Made by a program: the position numbers and the translations under genes. This document shows positions 1 through 14,157 of a stretch of 54,584 nt of DNA, one piece after another (the first letter of the stretch is position 1; each line of letters begins with the position of its first letter). This DNA is from Negativicutes bacterium (GTDB lineage: Bacteria; Bacillota; Negativicutes; JAAYSF01), in contig JAQWAQ010000006.1 of assembly GCA_028707635.1 (NCBI GenBank), positions 1-54,584 on the forward strand, in the 5' to 3' direction. The notes beneath the pieces are model-generated. The model searched no databases and was not told the DNA's origin. It saw only the letters and a program-made list of their open reading frames with translations.

Positions 1-408
1 GGTTTTCGGCTTAAAGAAGAAATTAAAGCTCTGTTGACCGCAAAGAACATACCTTTTCAGGACTTTGGCACATGCTCTACCGAATCGGCTGATTACCCCG
101 ACATTTCCCGCAATGTAGCAGAAGTTGTAGCTTCTGGGGAGTATGACCGGGGCATTATTATATGCGGGACAGGCATTGGCGTTAGTATTGCCGCCAACAA
201 GGTAAAGGGAATTAGAGCAGCGTTGTGCCATGATGTCTTTTCAGCCCAAATGTCACGTGAGCATAATGATGCCAACATTCTTACAATGGGTGAACGGGTG
301 ATTGGATCCGGTTTGGCTTGTATGATTGTTGAAACCTGGCTAGGTGCCGCGTTTGCCGGCGGCCGTCATGGCCGACGGGTAGAAAAAATTGCCGAGCTTG
401 AAGATTAA
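1..408 (+). CDS. rpiB: Ribose-5-phosphate isomerase B (5' end outside window)
   Basis: Interconverts ribose 5-phosphate and ribulose 5-phosphate in the cytoplasmic pentose phosphate pathway (RpiB/LacAB family). The frame is open from base 1, and the first visible residues GFRLKEEI match the family just after its N-terminal GCDHG motif, so roughly ten residues are missing. The catalytic-Cys segment IICGTGIGVSIAANK and the later SREHNDANIL and GERVIG stretches are present. The C-terminus is complete at TAA 406-408. The next gene follows after about 30 bp, so the two are probably co-transcribed. Confidence 0.95.
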   Translation, partial: GFRLKEEIKALLTAKNIPFQDFGTCSTESADYPDISRNVAEVVASGEYDRGIIICGTGIGVSIAANKVKGIRAALCHDVFSAQMSREHNDANILTMGERVIGSGLACMIVETWLGAAFAGGRHGRRVEKIAELED

Positions 409-440
409 TTGGCTGATTTACAGCCTAGGGGATGACTTTT

Positions 441-1013
441 ATGGCAACTGAAATTACTATGGTTTATAGTCAGACCAAAGTTGCGTGCAATGAACTCATT
501 GCCGCAGCCTGTCTCAAAGCAGGCCAAATTATTGTGGTCGGCTGCAGTACCAGCGAAGTACGGGGGGCAAGGATTGGCTCAGCCGGTTCTGATGAAGTGG
601 CAGGAGCCATTCTGGACGCATTGCGTGAAACAGCTGCGGAAGCCGGAGTGATGCTGGCCATCCAGTGCTGCGAACATCTAAATAGGGCGCTGGTGGTCGA
701 GCGGGAGCTTATGGAACGGTACAACTTCGAACAGGTTGCTGTCGTGCCTGTGCCTAAAGCAGGTGGTGCGCTAGCAGCCCGGGCGATGCGAACATTTGCT
801 GATCCGGTCGTTGTTGAAACAATGGCGGCTCATGCCGGTCTTGATATCGGCAGTACACTCATCGGTATGCATCTAAAAAGGGTTGCAGTACCGTTGCGAT
901 TGGCGCAGAAATTCATTGGACAAGCTACAGTTACCGCCGCGACAACCCGGCCAAAACTCATCGGCGGCGCACGAGCCATATATGAGCTGCCGAAATTAAA
1001 GCAGATGAACTAA
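441..1013 (+). CDS. TIGR01440 / YwlG-like (UPF0340) protein
   Basis: A 190-aa cytoplasmic protein of the UPF0340 (YwlG) family, whose function I do not know. Visible segments typical of the family are [19 protein letters not shown] near the N-terminus, [15 protein letters not shown] in the middle and [12 protein letters not shown] near the C-terminus. I chose ATG 441 because AGGGGA at 426-431 is then correctly spaced. The in-frame ATG 432 would touch that site. In Firmicutes the family commonly sits between rpiB and glyA, exactly as here. No catalytic role can be read from the sequence. Confidence 0.9.
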   Translation: MATEITMVYSQTKVACNELIAAACLKAGQIIVVGCSTSEVRGARIGSAGSDEVAGAILDALRETAAEAGVMLAIQCCEHLNRALVVERELMERYNFEQVAVVPVPKAGGALAARAMRTFADPVVVETMAAHAGLDIGSTLIGMHLKRVAVPLRLAQKFIGQATVTAATTRPKLIGGARAIYELPKLKQMN

Positions 1014-1033
1014 TTTATGGGGGTAAAGTGAAT

Positions 1034-2269
1034 ATGAGCATACTTTCTAGTGTGGATCCTGAAATTTCAAAGGCAATTGATTTAGAACGCAAACGTCAGC
1101 AAAATAATCTGGAATTGATTGCTTCAGAGAACTTTGTAAGTAAAGCTGTTTTAGAAGCACAAGGATCCGTTCTGACCAACAAATATGCTGAGGGTTATCC
1201 TGGTAAGCGTTACTACGGCGGCTGTGAATATGTTGATATTGTTGAGCAGCTGGCCATTGACAGAGCTAAGGAATTGTTTGGTGCTGAACATGTTAATGTG
1301 CAGCCTCATTCTGGAGCACAAGCCAACACCGCGGTGTATTTTGCCTTCCTGAAACCAGGTGATACCATTTTAGGCATGAACTTATCTCATGGCGGTCATC
1401 TAACTCATGGCAGTCCAGTCAATATTTCCGGTAAATACTTCAATATTGTTCCCTACGGCGTTGATGCTGAAACACAGCGCATTGATTACGCTGAAGTAGA
1501 GAGACTGGCCAAAGAACACAGCCCTAAAATGATTGTAGCCGGAGCCAGTGCCTATCCGCGCATTATTGATTTTGAACGCATGAGCCAAATTGCCAAGAGC
1601 GTTGGTGCCCTGCTGATGGTTGATATGGCCCATATCGCCGGTTTGGTTGCTGCAGGTCTCCACCCAACACCAGTTGGACATGCTGATATTGTAACAACAA
1701 CAACCCATAAAACGCTGCGCGGCCCGCGGGGTGGTATGATTATGTGTAGTGCCGACCTTGGACCGGCGATTAATAAAGCAATTTTTCCTGGTACGCAAGG
1801 CGGACCGCTTATGCATGTAATCGCCGCTAAGGCTGTTGCATTTAAAGAAGCCATGAGTGAGGAATTCCGCTTGTATCAAGAACAGATTATTAAAAATGCC
1901 CAAGCCTTGGCCGGCAAACTTGTTGACCTTGGATTTACACTGGTATCGGGCGGTACTGACAATCATCTGATGCTCGTAGATGTCCGTAGTCAGAACCTCA
2001 CCGGAAAACAGGCGGAGCATGTTCTTGACCAGGTTGGTGTAACCGTAAATAAAAACACGATTCCGTTTGATCCGGCAAGCCCGTTTGTCACAAGCGGTAT
2101 CCGTATTGGTACTCCGGCGATTACCTCGCGCGGCATGAAAGAAGAAGACATGCTTGTTGTCGGTGAGATTATCGGCATGACATTGAAGAATCCCGAAGAT
2201 GATGCAGTAAAGGCTAAGGCAGCAGCCCTTGTCGGTGAACTGTGTAAAAAGTACCCTTTGTACGAGTAA
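1034..2269 (+). CDS. glyA: Serine hydroxymethyltransferase
   Basis: PLP enzyme converting serine and tetrahydrofolate to glycine and 5,10-methylene-THF, the main one-carbon entry point. About 411 residues, normal for bacterial GlyA. Visible hallmarks are the N-terminal [21 protein letters not shown], the PLP-lysine segment [14 protein letters not shown] and the C-terminal [18 protein letters not shown] 1028 is a possible alternative start two codons upstream. The GGGGG at 1019-1023 fits ATG 1034 slightly better. It lies in a nucleotide/one-carbon cluster with upp and the dCMP deaminase. Confidence 0.97.
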   Translation: MSILSSVDPEISKAIDLERKRQQNNLELIASENFVSKAVLEAQGSVLTNKYAEGYPGKRYYGGCEYVDIVEQLAIDRAKELFGAEHVNVQPHSGAQANTAVYFAFLKPGDTILGMNLSHGGHLTHGSPVNISGKYFNIVPYGVDAETQRIDYAEVERLAKEHSPKMIVAGASAYPRIIDFERMSQIAKSVGALLMVDMAHIAGLVAAGLHPTPVGHADIVTTTTHKTLRGPRGGMIMCSADLGPAINKAIFPGTQGGPLMHVIAAKAVAFKEAMSEEFRLYQEQIIKNAQALAGKLVDLGFTLVSGGTDNHLMLVDVRSQNLTGKQAEHVLDQVGVTVNKNTIPFDPASPFVTSGIRIGTPAITSRGMKEEDMLVVGEIIGMTLKNPEDDAVKAKAAALVGELCKKYPLYE

Positions 2270-2324
2270 TTCGTTCTTTAGTGAACAAAAAACGGTAGAA
2301 AGTCGCTAGATTGGAGATGTGTAG

Positions 2325-2951
<627 letters not shown>

Positions 2952-2960
2952 TTCATTAAA

Positions 2961-2991
2961 GGAGACCCTGGACAATTCGGGTCTCCTTTTT
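2961..2991 (+). terminator. Rho-independent terminator after upp
   Basis: Stem GGAGACCC (2961-2968) pairs with GGGTCTCC (2979-2986) and is followed by five T. It sits 9 bp after the upp stop codon. Confidence 0.9.
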
Positions 2992-3006
2992 GTATTGAAT
3001 CGGCGA

Positions 3007-3035
3007 TTGTAGATGTGTACCGGCGGTGATATACT
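3007..3035 (+). promoter_or_regulatory. Sigma-A-like promoter for the dCMP deaminase gene
   Basis: TTGTAG at 3007-3012 and TATACT at 3030-3035 are separated by 17 bp. The start codon lies about 35 bp downstream and the site follows the upp terminator. Sequence-only prediction. Confidence 0.55.
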
Positions 3036-3072
3036 ATTGTACAGATTCGTCAGATGATAAGGATGTGAAAAT

Positions 3073-3513
3073 ATGTCGCGCCCATCTTGGGATGAATATT
3101 TTATGAATATTACGCGGGTTGTTGCTGAACGGTCCACCTGTCTTAGAAGGCAAGTAGGAGCAGTTATTGTGAAAGACCGGCGGCTATTAACCACGGGCTA
3201 TAACGGGGCACCGCAAGGACTTGCTCATTGCGCCGAAGTCGGGTGTTTGCGCGAAGCACGCCACATTCCCTCCGGCCAGCATCATGAATTATGCCGGGGC
3301 ACCCATGCCGAGCAAAACGCCATCGTTCAGGCGGCTCTCCACGGCGTAGCCATTGATGGCAGCACACTCTACTGCACACACCAACCCTGCTCGGCTTGCA
3401 CCAAAATGATCATCAATGCCGGTGTTAAACGGATTGTTTACCACAACGCTTACCCCGATCAACTCGCTATACAAATGATCAACGAAGCCTGCATCGAAAG
3501 CATCTGCCTCTAA
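3073..3513 (+). CDS. comEB: Deoxycytidylate deaminase (ComEB type)
   Basis: Zinc-dependent deamination of dCMP to dUMP, feeding thymidylate synthesis. 146 residues. The zinc and catalytic motif is HAEQNAI (His ligand and catalytic Glu) plus [13 protein letters not shown] (two Cys ligands). An extra Cys/His-rich loop (CAEVGC ... [10 protein letters not shown]) is typical of ComEB-type enzymes. N-terminal RPSWDEYFM is characteristic. Allosteric regulation by dCTP/dTTP is known in the family but cannot be read here. Confidence 0.93.
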   Translation: MSRPSWDEYFMNITRVVAERSTCLRRQVGAVIVKDRRLLTTGYNGAPQGLAHCAEVGCLREARHIPSGQHHELCRGTHAEQNAIVQAALHGVAIDGSTLYCTHQPCSACTKMIINAGVKRIVYHNAYPDQLAIQMINEACIESICL

Positions 3514-3514
3514 G

Positions 3515-3561
3515 CCAAGTAAAACATCGGGACAGGTTACCTGTCCCGATGTTTTACTTGG
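3515..3561. terminator. 47-bp perfect palindrome, probable bidirectional terminator
   Basis: Bases 3515-3537 and 3539-3561 are exact reverse complements (23 bp each, one-base centre at 3538), with the core GGGACAGGT/ACCTGTCCC flanked by A-rich and T-rich arms. The A/T arms could give a U-tract in either direction. It directly follows the dCMP deaminase stop. Its perfection suggests a dispersed palindromic element reused as a terminator. Confidence 0.8.
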
Positions 3562-3649
3562 TAAATCTGGTAATAATTATCAAGGTTGTGTACAAACTAG
3601 GGACGATATGCTATTATCGGAGATAGATTAAAGGTTTTGGGAGGATTGT

Positions 3650-4288
3650 ATGATCGAGGCTATTTGTCTGCCCAAACTTAACAATCTGACGCCGACACTT
3701 CAATCAACTTTACTGAAGGCGATGGAGGAAGCGGGCGAGTTGGCACGGGCGGTGCTTAAGTTTTTGCCGTGTGATGCTAAGGGTCAGGAAGCAGAGGATT
3801 TGCTGGCTGATGTGGCTGGCGAACTATTAGATGTAGCCCAGACTTGTGTTACTATGATTTTTGTCATGGAAGATCAGTATGGTGTCAAGGCGGATGACCT
3901 TATCGGGGTTCACTTGGCTAAGCTTGACACGAAGGGCTATGATTTTGATCACGGGCGAGCTTACCGTATCTCAACAATCGGTAATTTTAAATATCTTGAA
4001 CTGCCCCGGCTTAACCTGCGTCAAGTCACATTATTGACAACAGTTTGCAAGATTCAGGAAGAGCTTGGTGAACTCACGCAATTTCTGGGTAAAAAGGCCG
4101 GTGCATCCGGCGAACGCCAGAAGCTTGGTGCGGATAAGGTTTTTACCGGCTGTGCGCTAGAGCTGTTAGATGTGGCCCAGTGTTGTTTTACCATGATGTA
4201 CATATTAGCAGAAAGTTATCATGTTGATATGACTGCCCTTCTGACGCAGCATGTAGCGAAATTACGGCGAAAAGGGTATTGTGCATAG
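3650..4288 (+). CDS. Tandem MazG-like nucleotide pyrophosphohydrolase-type protein
   Basis: 212 residues made of two MazG-like helical units. Unit 1 (about residues 1-105) has KAMEEAGELARAV and ELLDVAQTCVTMIF. Unit 2 (about 115-212) has KIQEELGELTQFL and ELLDVAQCCFTMMY. Both end with a LAKLDTKGYD / VAKLRRKGYC motif. The EExxEL plus ELxDV pairs are the Mg-binding acidic residues of all-alpha NTP pyrophosphatases, so both units could be catalytic. The substrate is unknown. A good RBS (GGGAGG) precedes ATG 3650. Confidence 0.8.
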   Translation: MIEAICLPKLNNLTPTLQSTLLKAMEEAGELARAVLKFLPCDAKGQEAEDLLADVAGELLDVAQTCVTMIFVMEDQYGVKADDLIGVHLAKLDTKGYDFDHGRAYRISTIGNFKYLELPRLNLRQVTLLTTVCKIQEELGELTQFLGKKAGASGERQKLGADKVFTGCALELLDVAQCCFTMMYILAESYHVDMTALLTQHVAKLRRKGYCA

Positions 4289-4404
4289 TAATGGAAGATG
4301 TTGCTATTGTTTGTAATAACTCGTTATATTGCTTGTATGATATGAATATAGATACTGATGATGATTATTAAAACTTTGCTGTCAAATCACGTAATTTGCG
4401 CTGT

Positions 4405-4433
4405 TTGACACTTCAAAACAGTTAGGTTAAAAT
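4405..4433 (+). promoter_or_regulatory. Sigma-A promoter upstream of tagO/wecA
   Basis: Consensus TTGACA at 4405-4410, a 17-bp spacer, and TAAAAT at 4428-4433. The predicted start site near 4440 lies about 27 bp before the ATG. Confidence 0.8.
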
Positions 4434-4466
4434 GGACTTGTTGCTTAGAAATGGGGTGTAAAAATT

Positions 4467-5495
4467 ATGCAGGCATATTTTGTGGCATTTACGATAGCGT
4501 TAGTAGTAGCTTATATTGCTACGCCGCAAGTGATCAGCCTGGCGACTAAGGCGGGTGCAATGGACGCGCCGGATGATCGCAAGGTTCATACCAAACCGAT
4601 TCCCCGGATGGGCGGTTTGGCTATATATGCAGGTTTTGTGCTGGCCGTACTAGCGAGTATGCATGTTAATCGTGAGATATTTGGTTTGCTTGCCGGCGGT
4701 ACTTTTATTTTGATCATTGGTATTATTGATGATATGGTGCAGCTATCGGCGAAAGTAAAACTGCTTGGTCAGATTGCTGCCGCTGCTGTGCTGGTGTTTT
4801 TTGATATTCGAATTGAATGGCTAACCAACCCATTCGGTGACATGATTTATGTTGAGTATCTTTCAATTCCGCTTACTATTTTATGGGTAGTCGGCTTGAC
4901 GAATACCGTGAATCTGATTGATGGCTTGGATGGTTTGGCGGCCGGTGTTTCGACAATTGCGTCAATTACTATCCTGCTGGTTGCTTTACAGCAGAATTTT
5001 TGGTCGGTGGCTATCTTAAGTGCGGCCCTTGCCGGAAGTGCGCTGGGCTTTTTGCAGCATAACTTTAATCCGGCTAAAATTTTTATGGGTGACACCGGGA
5101 GTATGTTCCTCGGGTATATGCTGGCGGCTGTCTCGGTAATTGGCACTGTCAAGAGTGCGGCTACTATTGCCTTAATCGTACCGATTGTGGCGTTGGGTTT
5201 GCCAATTATGGATACTGCCTTTGCTATTATCCGTCGGTATATGAGCGGACAGCCGATTTTCAAACCTGATAAAGGGCACTTACATCACCGCTTGCTGGAA
5301 ATGGGTCTTACGCAAAAGCAGGCAGTTCTCTTAATGTATGTGATTAGCGGTTGTTTGGGGATGAGTGCGATTGCGCTGACAGAAGTCAATCTGACATTTG
5401 GCACGTTAATTGTCATAGGATTGCTGGTCGTTGCTTTTTTAGGAGCCAAAAAGATTGGCGTACTGAAAGACACTAAATCTGCTGAAAGTCATTAA
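4467..5495 (+). CDS. tagO: Undecaprenyl-phosphate N-acetylglucosaminyl 1-phosphate transferase
   Basis: Polytopic membrane enzyme (MraY/WecA/TagO family) that moves a HexNAc-1-phosphate from UDP-sugar to undecaprenyl phosphate, starting surface glycan synthesis. 342 residues with about ten hydrophobic segments. Motifs are [13 protein letters not shown] after TM1, the DD motif in [42 protein letters not shown] and the cytoplasmic [10 protein letters not shown]. Its neighbour wecB makes UDP-ManNAc, so they probably act in one surface-polysaccharide pathway. In a diderm this could equally be called WecA. Confidence 0.93.
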   Translation: MQAYFVAFTIALVVAYIATPQVISLATKAGAMDAPDDRKVHTKPIPRMGGLAIYAGFVLAVLASMHVNREIFGLLAGGTFILIIGIIDDMVQLSAKVKLLGQIAAAAVLVFFDIRIEWLTNPFGDMIYVEYLSIPLTILWVVGLTNTVNLIDGLDGLAAGVSTIASITILLVALQQNFWSVAILSAALAGSALGFLQHNFNPAKIFMGDTGSMFLGYMLAAVSVIGTVKSAATIALIVPIVALGLPIMDTAFAIIRRYMSGQPIFKPDKGHLHHRLLEMGLTQKQAVLLMYVISGCLGMSAIALTEVNLTFGTLIVIGLLVVAFLGAKKIGVLKDTKSAESH

Positions 5496-5500
5496 GAACT

Positions 5501-5530
5501 AATAGGGCGGGCGTAGGCTCGCCTATTTCT
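5501..5530 (+). terminator. Weak terminator-like hairpin after tagO
   Basis: AATAGG (5501-5506) pairs with CCTATT (5522-5527) around a GC-rich imperfect inner stem (GCGGGC / GCTCGC), followed by TT. A modest prediction. Confidence 0.5.
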
Positions 5531-5602
5531 GCGTTCAGACGACAGATCAGTCATGTAGCGCACATCGAGTTTCATTTTTTGAAATACGAAGGGAGAATAT
5601 GC

Positions 5603-6769
5603 ATGTTGCCGATAAAAGTAATGACAGTATTTGGTACCAGGCCTGAAGCTATCAAGATGGCCCCGGTTGTGCTTGAACTGGCCAAATATCCCGAGTACAT
5701 AAAGCCAATTGTGGCCGTTACTGCCCAGCACCGGGAAATGCTTGATCAAGTGCTTAATCTCTTTAAGATAACGCCTGACCATGATCTTGACATCATGGCA
5801 CAGGGACAGACGCTTTTTGATATCACGTGCCGGGCCATGCAGGGTCTTAACCTAATCATGGCCAAAGAAAAGCCAGATATTGTACTGGTGCATGGTGATA
5901 CCACAACAACATTTGCCGGGGCATTAGCTGCCTTTTATCACCAGATTACAGTGGGGCATGTTGAGGCCGGGCTGCGAACTGGCAACAAATATTCGCCGTT
6001 CCCCGAGGAAATGAATCGTAAGCTAACCGGTTCAGTAACAGACCTTCATTTTGCCCCGACCCAAACCGCGCGTCAAAACCTCCTCACTGAGAATGTTTCT
6101 GATGACAGCATTTTTGTCACTGGAAATACGGTCATTGATGCGTTATTAGCGACTGTTGACGATCAGTACAAGTTTACTGACAAGCTATTGGCAAAGATTG
6201 ACTATACGAAACGGATTATCCTTGTTACAACTCATCGGCGAGAGAATTTGGGTGAACCGATGCGCCATGTTTATCAGGCGCTTCGACAGATCGTTACTGA
6301 ATATGATGATGTGGAGATTGTGTTCCCTGTTCATAGAAATCCCAAGGTGCGTGAGGTCGTGAATAGTGAACTGGGTGGTCTGCCCATGGTACATCTGATT
6401 GATCCGCTTGACTATCAGCCATTTGCGAATCTTTTAGCCCGTTCTTATCTTGTGCTTACCGACTCAGGGGGGATTCAGGAAGAAGCGCCGGCTCTTGGCA
6501 AACCGGTTCTGGTTCTCCGGGACACAACCGAGCGACCTGAAGCCATTGATGCCGGTACTGTCAAATTAATCGGCACAGATAAAGATCGTATCTACGCTGA
6601 GACTAAATTGCTGCTTGATAGTCAGATTGAATATCATAGTTTGGCCAATGCTTGCAACCCTTATGGCGACGGACAATCGTCGCGCCGGATTGTTGAAGCG
6701 ATATTGTGGAAATATGGACATCGCGCTGAAAAACCCAATCATTTTCAGTGTACAATTGTAGGAAAATAG
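5603..6769 (+). CDS. wecB: UDP-N-acetylglucosamine 2-epimerase (non-hydrolysing)
   Basis: Interconverts UDP-GlcNAc and UDP-ManNAc for surface glycans. About 388 residues, family-typical. Motifs are [16 protein letters not shown] at the N-terminus, [34 protein letters not shown] and [29 protein letters not shown] (given as landmarks; read them at the corresponding positions). I chose ATG 5603, which has GGGAGAAT just upstream, over the in-frame ATG at 5579. It pairs functionally with tagO upstream. Confidence 0.95.
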   Translation: MLPIKVMTVFGTRPEAIKMAPVVLELAKYPEYIKPIVAVTAQHREMLDQVLNLFKITPDHDLDIMAQGQTLFDITCRAMQGLNLIMAKEKPDIVLVHGDTTTTFAGALAAFYHQITVGHVEAGLRTGNKYSPFPEEMNRKLTGSVTDLHFAPTQTARQNLLTENVSDDSIFVTGNTVIDALLATVDDQYKFTDKLLAKIDYTKRIILVTTHRRENLGEPMRHVYQALRQIVTEYDDVEIVFPVHRNPKVREVVNSELGGLPMVHLIDPLDYQPFANLLARSYLVLTDSGGIQEEAPALGKPVLVLRDTTERPEAIDAGTVKLIGTDKDRIYAETKLLLDSQIEYHSLANACNPYGDGQSSRRIVEAILWKYGHRAEKPNHFQCTIVGK

Positions 6770-6792
6770 GCTGCCGTTTGGCAGCCTTGTTT
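6769..6792 (+). terminator. Rho-independent terminator after wecB
   Basis: GGCTGCC (6769-6775) and GGCAGCC (6780-6786) enclose a GTTT loop and are followed by TTGTTT. The stem begins at the last base of the wecB stop codon. Confidence 0.88.
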
Positions 6793-6957
6793 ACATGTAT
6801 ACAGTAAAAGTTCCAAGTTTTGGCGACCTTTTAGCAGGAATATTTTTTTTGGTGAAGAATAGATACTAAATCAATAGTCCTATTTTTACCTGTTGAGTCT
6901 AAAAAATTTCTTTTCGGGCATAGTATTTTGAGACTGTAATTTTCGGGTGGCGATCGC

Positions 6958-7173
6958 ATGCGCAAGGAAGATCCGCGGCAGATGCTGAAGGCATTAGGGC
7001 TGGTGGGATCAATCGGGCTTAATACGGTAGTCGCGGTGGCTATTGGTTTATTTGCCGGAAAGTGGGTTGATCACTACTTCGGTACAATCCCGTTTGCGAC
7101 TGTGTCTGGTATTATTTTAGGCATGCTGGCCGGATTGTGGGCAGCGTACAAACGTATTATGGATAAATCGTAA
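6958..7173 (+). CDS. AtpZ/AtpI-type small membrane protein of ATP synthase operon
   Basis: 71 residues with two transmembrane helices (roughly 15-35 and 43-63) and a charged N-terminus. It resembles the putative F0F1-ATPase subunit family that precedes atp genes (AtpZ/AtpQ type). Relatives are proposed to assist Mg/Ca transport or c-ring assembly. It is the first gene of the atp operon, 13 bp upstream of the next gene. ATG 6958 is preceded by GGGTGG. Confidence 0.8.
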   Translation: MRKEDPRQMLKALGLVGSIGLNTVVAVAIGLFAGKWVDHYFGTIPFATVSGIILGMLAGLWAAYKRIMDKS

Positions 7174-7186
7174 AAAGTAGGTTAGT

Positions 7187-7576
7187 ATGCAGGCGTTTTT
7201 AATAGAAGTTAAACATACCCTTATAGGTATCGGAGCTTGGGGTATTATCGTAATTGGTGCAATGTACTATTCAGGGCTGCTTTCTTTAATTCCCGGCTTT
7301 ACAGTTGGCCTTGCTACAAGTGCAGTCTATTATCTCCTCATGTGTTATCGTGTTAAAAAAAGCCTCGATCTGCCGGCCGCGAAAGCCGTTTCTTCTATGA
7401 GGACGGGCTGGCTGGTGCGATTGAGTTTTGTGATTATTATGTTGGTATTATCCGTTAAATTACCGCAAATTAATTTATGGGCAGCCGTTGCCGGCATGTT
7501 TTCATGGCATGCCGTGCTGGTCTTTAATGCCGTAATTTTAATAATAAAGAACACTGTCCATAAGGGCAGTGTATGA
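7187..7576 (+). CDS. atpI: ATP synthase subunit I
   Basis: 129-residue protein with four predicted transmembrane helices, in the position and shape of the ATP synthase I family, which aids assembly of the c-ring. There are few conserved catalytic features, and assignment rests on hydrophobicity and on its place between the AtpZ-like gene and atpB. Confidence 0.82.
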   Translation: MQAFLIEVKHTLIGIGAWGIIVIGAMYYSGLLSLIPGFTVGLATSAVYYLLMCYRVKKSLDLPAAKAVSSMRTGWLVRLSFVIIMLVLSVKLPQINLWAAVAGMFSWHAVLVFNAVILIIKNTVHKGSV

Positions 7577-7604
7577 TTATTGATTCGCCGGAAGGAGTGA
7601 TGTT

Positions 7605-8569
<965 letters not shown>

Positions 8570-8645
8570 AAAATCCTCTAATTAAGGCGGCTGGCAGAGT
8601 ATCTGCCGCCGCCTCCCTTAAATGCCAGCCGAGGAGGGGTCCTGT

Positions 8646-9149
8646 TTGATTGAATTAAATGGAACGCTTATAGCGCAGATTATAAATTTCCTGATTTTGG
8701 TCGCCATTTTGACTAAGGTAGCGTATAAGCCGCTAATGAAAGCGCTTCAGGAGCGCCAGGAACGTATTGCAGCCAGTATTGACCAAGCTGATCGCGATAA
8801 AGCAGCCGCCGAACAGCTTAAACGAGAGTATCAGGAGCAGCTTGCCATGGCGCGGGCAGAAGCGCAAGCGATCGTGGAAAAGGCAACACGACTGGCTGAA
8901 CAAACTAAAGATGAGATTATTACGGCCGCTCGGGCTGAACATGCTAAGCTTTTAAAAGAAGCGCAAGTTGAGATAGACCGTGAACGTCAGCTCGCCTTGA
9001 GCGAACTTCGCGGTGAGGTTGTGGCACTGTCGATGGCAGCTGCCAGCAAGATTATTGAAAAAAATCTTGATACCGAAACCAACAGTAAACTTGTAACCGA
9101 TTTTATTAATCGGCTGGATGACAAGAAAATTGGTGGATTGCCATGCTGA
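8646..9149 (+). CDS. atpF: ATP synthase F0 subunit b
   Basis: Peripheral stalk subunit of 167 residues: one N-terminal TM helix (LIAQIINFLILVAIL) and a long charged coiled coil. I chose TTG 8646 because GAGGAGGGG lies 6-7 bp upstream and the product then begins just before the TM helix. The longer reading from ATG 8622 adds eight unlikely residues. Its 3' end overlaps atpH by 7 bp, consistent with translational coupling. Confidence 0.93.
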   Translation: MIELNGTLIAQIINFLILVAILTKVAYKPLMKALQERQERIAASIDQADRDKAAAEQLKREYQEQLAMARAEAQAIVEKATRLAEQTKDEIITAARAEHAKLLKEAQVEIDRERQLALSELRGEVVALSMAAASKIIEKNLDTETNSKLVTDFINRLDDKKIGGLPC

Positions 9150-9691
9150 AAGACCAATTGGCCATAAAATATGCACAAGCCCTTTATGAGTTGGCAGCAG
9201 AAAAATCAATGCTGTCTGAGGCCGAGCAACAGCTTAAAGAGCTTGAGAAGGCGTTAACTGCATATCCTGACCTGGCCACGCTGCTCTATCATCCGCGAGT
9301 TGATGCAAAGGCCAAAAAGGCAGTGTTAACCCAGGTGTTTGACGGCGAATTGGCTGATTTTGTACAACGTTTTCTCTTACTGTTAATTGATAAACGGCGT
9401 GAGACAATTTTACCGGTCATTTTTACTGAATTTCAAAGACTGCTCAACGAGGCCCGTAATATAATTGAGGTTGATGTAATTACGGCCTTGCCTTTAGATG
9501 ATGCCGAACAGAAAGCGCTTGCTGAGAAGCTTGGCGTAGTTACCGGCAAAAATGTTATTCTTAAGACGAAAATTGACCCAAGTATTTTGGGTGGAGTCAT
9601 TGTTCAGATTGGCGATAAATTGATCGACGGTAGTGTAGCGCGTCAGCTTAAAACGCTACGAACTGTCTTAACTAACGCTCCTGTAGCATAA
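9143..9691 (+). CDS. atpH: ATP synthase F1 subunit delta
   Basis: 182-residue OSCP/delta subunit linking the stator stalk to the F1 head. Typical features are the N-terminal AIKYAQALYELA, FVQRFLLLLIDKRRE in the middle, and the C-terminal ILGGVIVQIGDKLIDGSVAR. It overlaps atpF and is followed by atpA. Confidence 0.95.
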   Translation: MLKDQLAIKYAQALYELAAEKSMLSEAEQQLKELEKALTAYPDLATLLYHPRVDAKAKKAVLTQVFDGELADFVQRFLLLLIDKRRETILPVIFTEFQRLLNEARNIIEVDVITALPLDDAEQKALAEKLGVVTGKNVILKTKIDPSILGGVIVQIGDKLIDGSVARQLKTLRTVLTNAPVA

Positions 9692-9724
9692 GCTGTTTTC
9701 ACAATGAGAATGGCAAGGTAGTGA

Positions 9725-11287
<1,563 letters not shown>

Positions 11288-11293
11288 TAAAAA

Positions 11294-12142
11294 GTGCCTA
11301 GCACTCAAGATATACGTCGCCGCATAAAAAGTGTAAAGAGCATTCAGCAAATTACTAAGGCCATGAAGATGGTTGCCGCAGCCAGACTCCGTCGGGCACA
11401 GGAGCGCGCCATTTCCAGCCGGCCGTTTACTGAAAAAATCCGGCAGGTAATGACAGGCGTTGCTCACAATGCCCGCGACGCTGTTCATCCGTTGCTTGCC
11501 GTACGGGAGGTTAAGCGTACCTGTTATGTGATTTTAAGTTCGGATAAGGGCTTGGCCGGAGCTTATTCCTCGAATGTCATTAAGGAAGCCTTAGCCCACA
11601 TTACGAACCGTGAAAATACCGGGTTTGTGACAGTGGGGCGTAAGGCACGCGACTATTTTAAACGGCGTGATTTCCCCATTGACGAGGAATTCAGCGGTTT
11701 TTCTGAACGGCCGACTTATGGCCATGCGGTGCAAATTGCCCGGCAGATTGCCAACAAGTTTATAGCCGGTGAGTACGACGAAATATATTTGGTTTATACT
11801 AAGTTTATTTCGCCGATTAATCATCAGCCGACGCTTGTTAGACTGCTGCCGATTGACGACAGCAGTGATGATACGAAAGACAAGCATGACTACATTTTTG
11901 AACCATCTGCATCAGAGGTTTTAAGTGTGCTGCTGCCACGCTATATTGAGACAGTGATTTATGGAGCATTACTACAGTCGGCGGCCAGCGAGCTTGGGGC
12001 TCGTATGACAGCCATGGAATCGGCTACCGACAATGCTGATGAACTGATTTCGAAGCTTGTCCTTAATTATAATAAAGTGCGCCAGGCGACGATTACCCGC
12101 GAGATTTCTGAAATTGTGGGCGGCGCCGAAGCGCTGAAGTAG
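11294..12142 (+). CDS. atpG: ATP synthase F1 subunit gamma
   Basis: Central rotor shaft, 282 residues. The N-terminal coiled-coil helix contains RRRIKSVKSIQQITKAMKMV, followed by SSDKGLAGAYSSNV, and the C-terminal helix reads ARMTAMESATDNADELI with LNYNKVRQATITREISEIV. GTG start 6 bp after the atpA stop. Confidence 0.97.
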   Translation: MPSTQDIRRRIKSVKSIQQITKAMKMVAAARLRRAQERAISSRPFTEKIRQVMTGVAHNARDAVHPLLAVREVKRTCYVILSSDKGLAGAYSSNVIKEALAHITNRENTGFVTVGRKARDYFKRRDFPIDEEFSGFSERPTYGHAVQIARQIANKFIAGEYDEIYLVYTKFISPINHQPTLVRLLPIDDSSDDTKDKHDYIFEPSASEVLSVLLPRYIETVIYGALLQSAASELGARMTAMESATDNADELISKLVLNYNKVRQATITREISEIVGGAEALK

Positions 12143-13582
<1,440 letters not shown>

Positions 13583-13585
13583 CAG

Positions 13586-13999
13586 GTGGCTAACAAAATT
13601 AGGCTGGACATTGTTACTCCCGAGAAAGTTTGCTATTGTGCTGATGTCAACATGGTGATTGCCCGGACGTTGAGTGGTGATATCGGTATTCTTCCCGGTC
13701 ATGCCCAGCTCATTGGCGCTTTAGCCATTTGGCCGTTACGCGTGGTGACTGATGAGGGTGAATATCAGCTCGCGGTTGCCGGGGGCTTTATTGAAGTAAA
13801 TCCGGATAAAGTTACCGTTTTGGCCAATAGCGCCGAACTTGCTGAGGAAATCGATGCCGAGCGGGCAGCTGCAGCGAAGGCAAGAGCCGAAGCTCGTCTT
13901 AAAAACTGTCCGCCAGATATTGATCTTAACCGGGTTGAAGTGGCGCTGCGCCGGGCCATTATGCGACTGAACGTGGTAAAGAACCAGAAGAATTTGTAA
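13586..13999 (+). CDS. atpC: ATP synthase F1 subunit epsilon
   Basis: 137-residue rotor-base and inhibitory subunit: N-terminal beta sandwich (LDIVTPEKVCY ... GDIGILPGHAQLIGAL) and a C-terminal two-helix hairpin with an Ala/Glu/Arg-rich helix. GTG start 3 bp after the atpD stop, preceded by AAGGAGGAG. Last gene of the operon, followed by a terminator. Confidence 0.95.
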   Translation: MANKIRLDIVTPEKVCYCADVNMVIARTLSGDIGILPGHAQLIGALAIWPLRVVTDEGEYQLAVAGGFIEVNPDKVTVLANSAELAEEIDAERAAAAKARAEARLKNCPPDIDLNRVEVALRRAIMRLNVVKNQKNL

Positions 14000-14009
14000 C
14001 ATGGAAAAT

Positions 14010-14049
14010 GAGATCGTGAACGCGTAGTGCGTGACGGTCTCATTTTTTT
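14010..14049 (+). terminator. Terminator of the atp operon
   Basis: GAGATCGTGAACGC (14010-14023) pairs imperfectly with GCGTGACGGTCTC (14029-14041), followed by a run of seven T. Confidence 0.85.
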
Positions 14050-14157
14050 ACAATGTTTTTGAAGCTTCCATTAACATAATTTGCATTGTATAACCCCCCT
14101 AAAAACTGGCAAGAATGATTTTAAAGAGATAAGTGAGTTTTTGGGGTGGGGGAGAAA

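Noticed and set aside
1400..2020. Long minus-strand open frame inside glyA
   Set aside because: Shadow of glyA, which has complete catalytic motifs; the reverse reading has no recognisable family.
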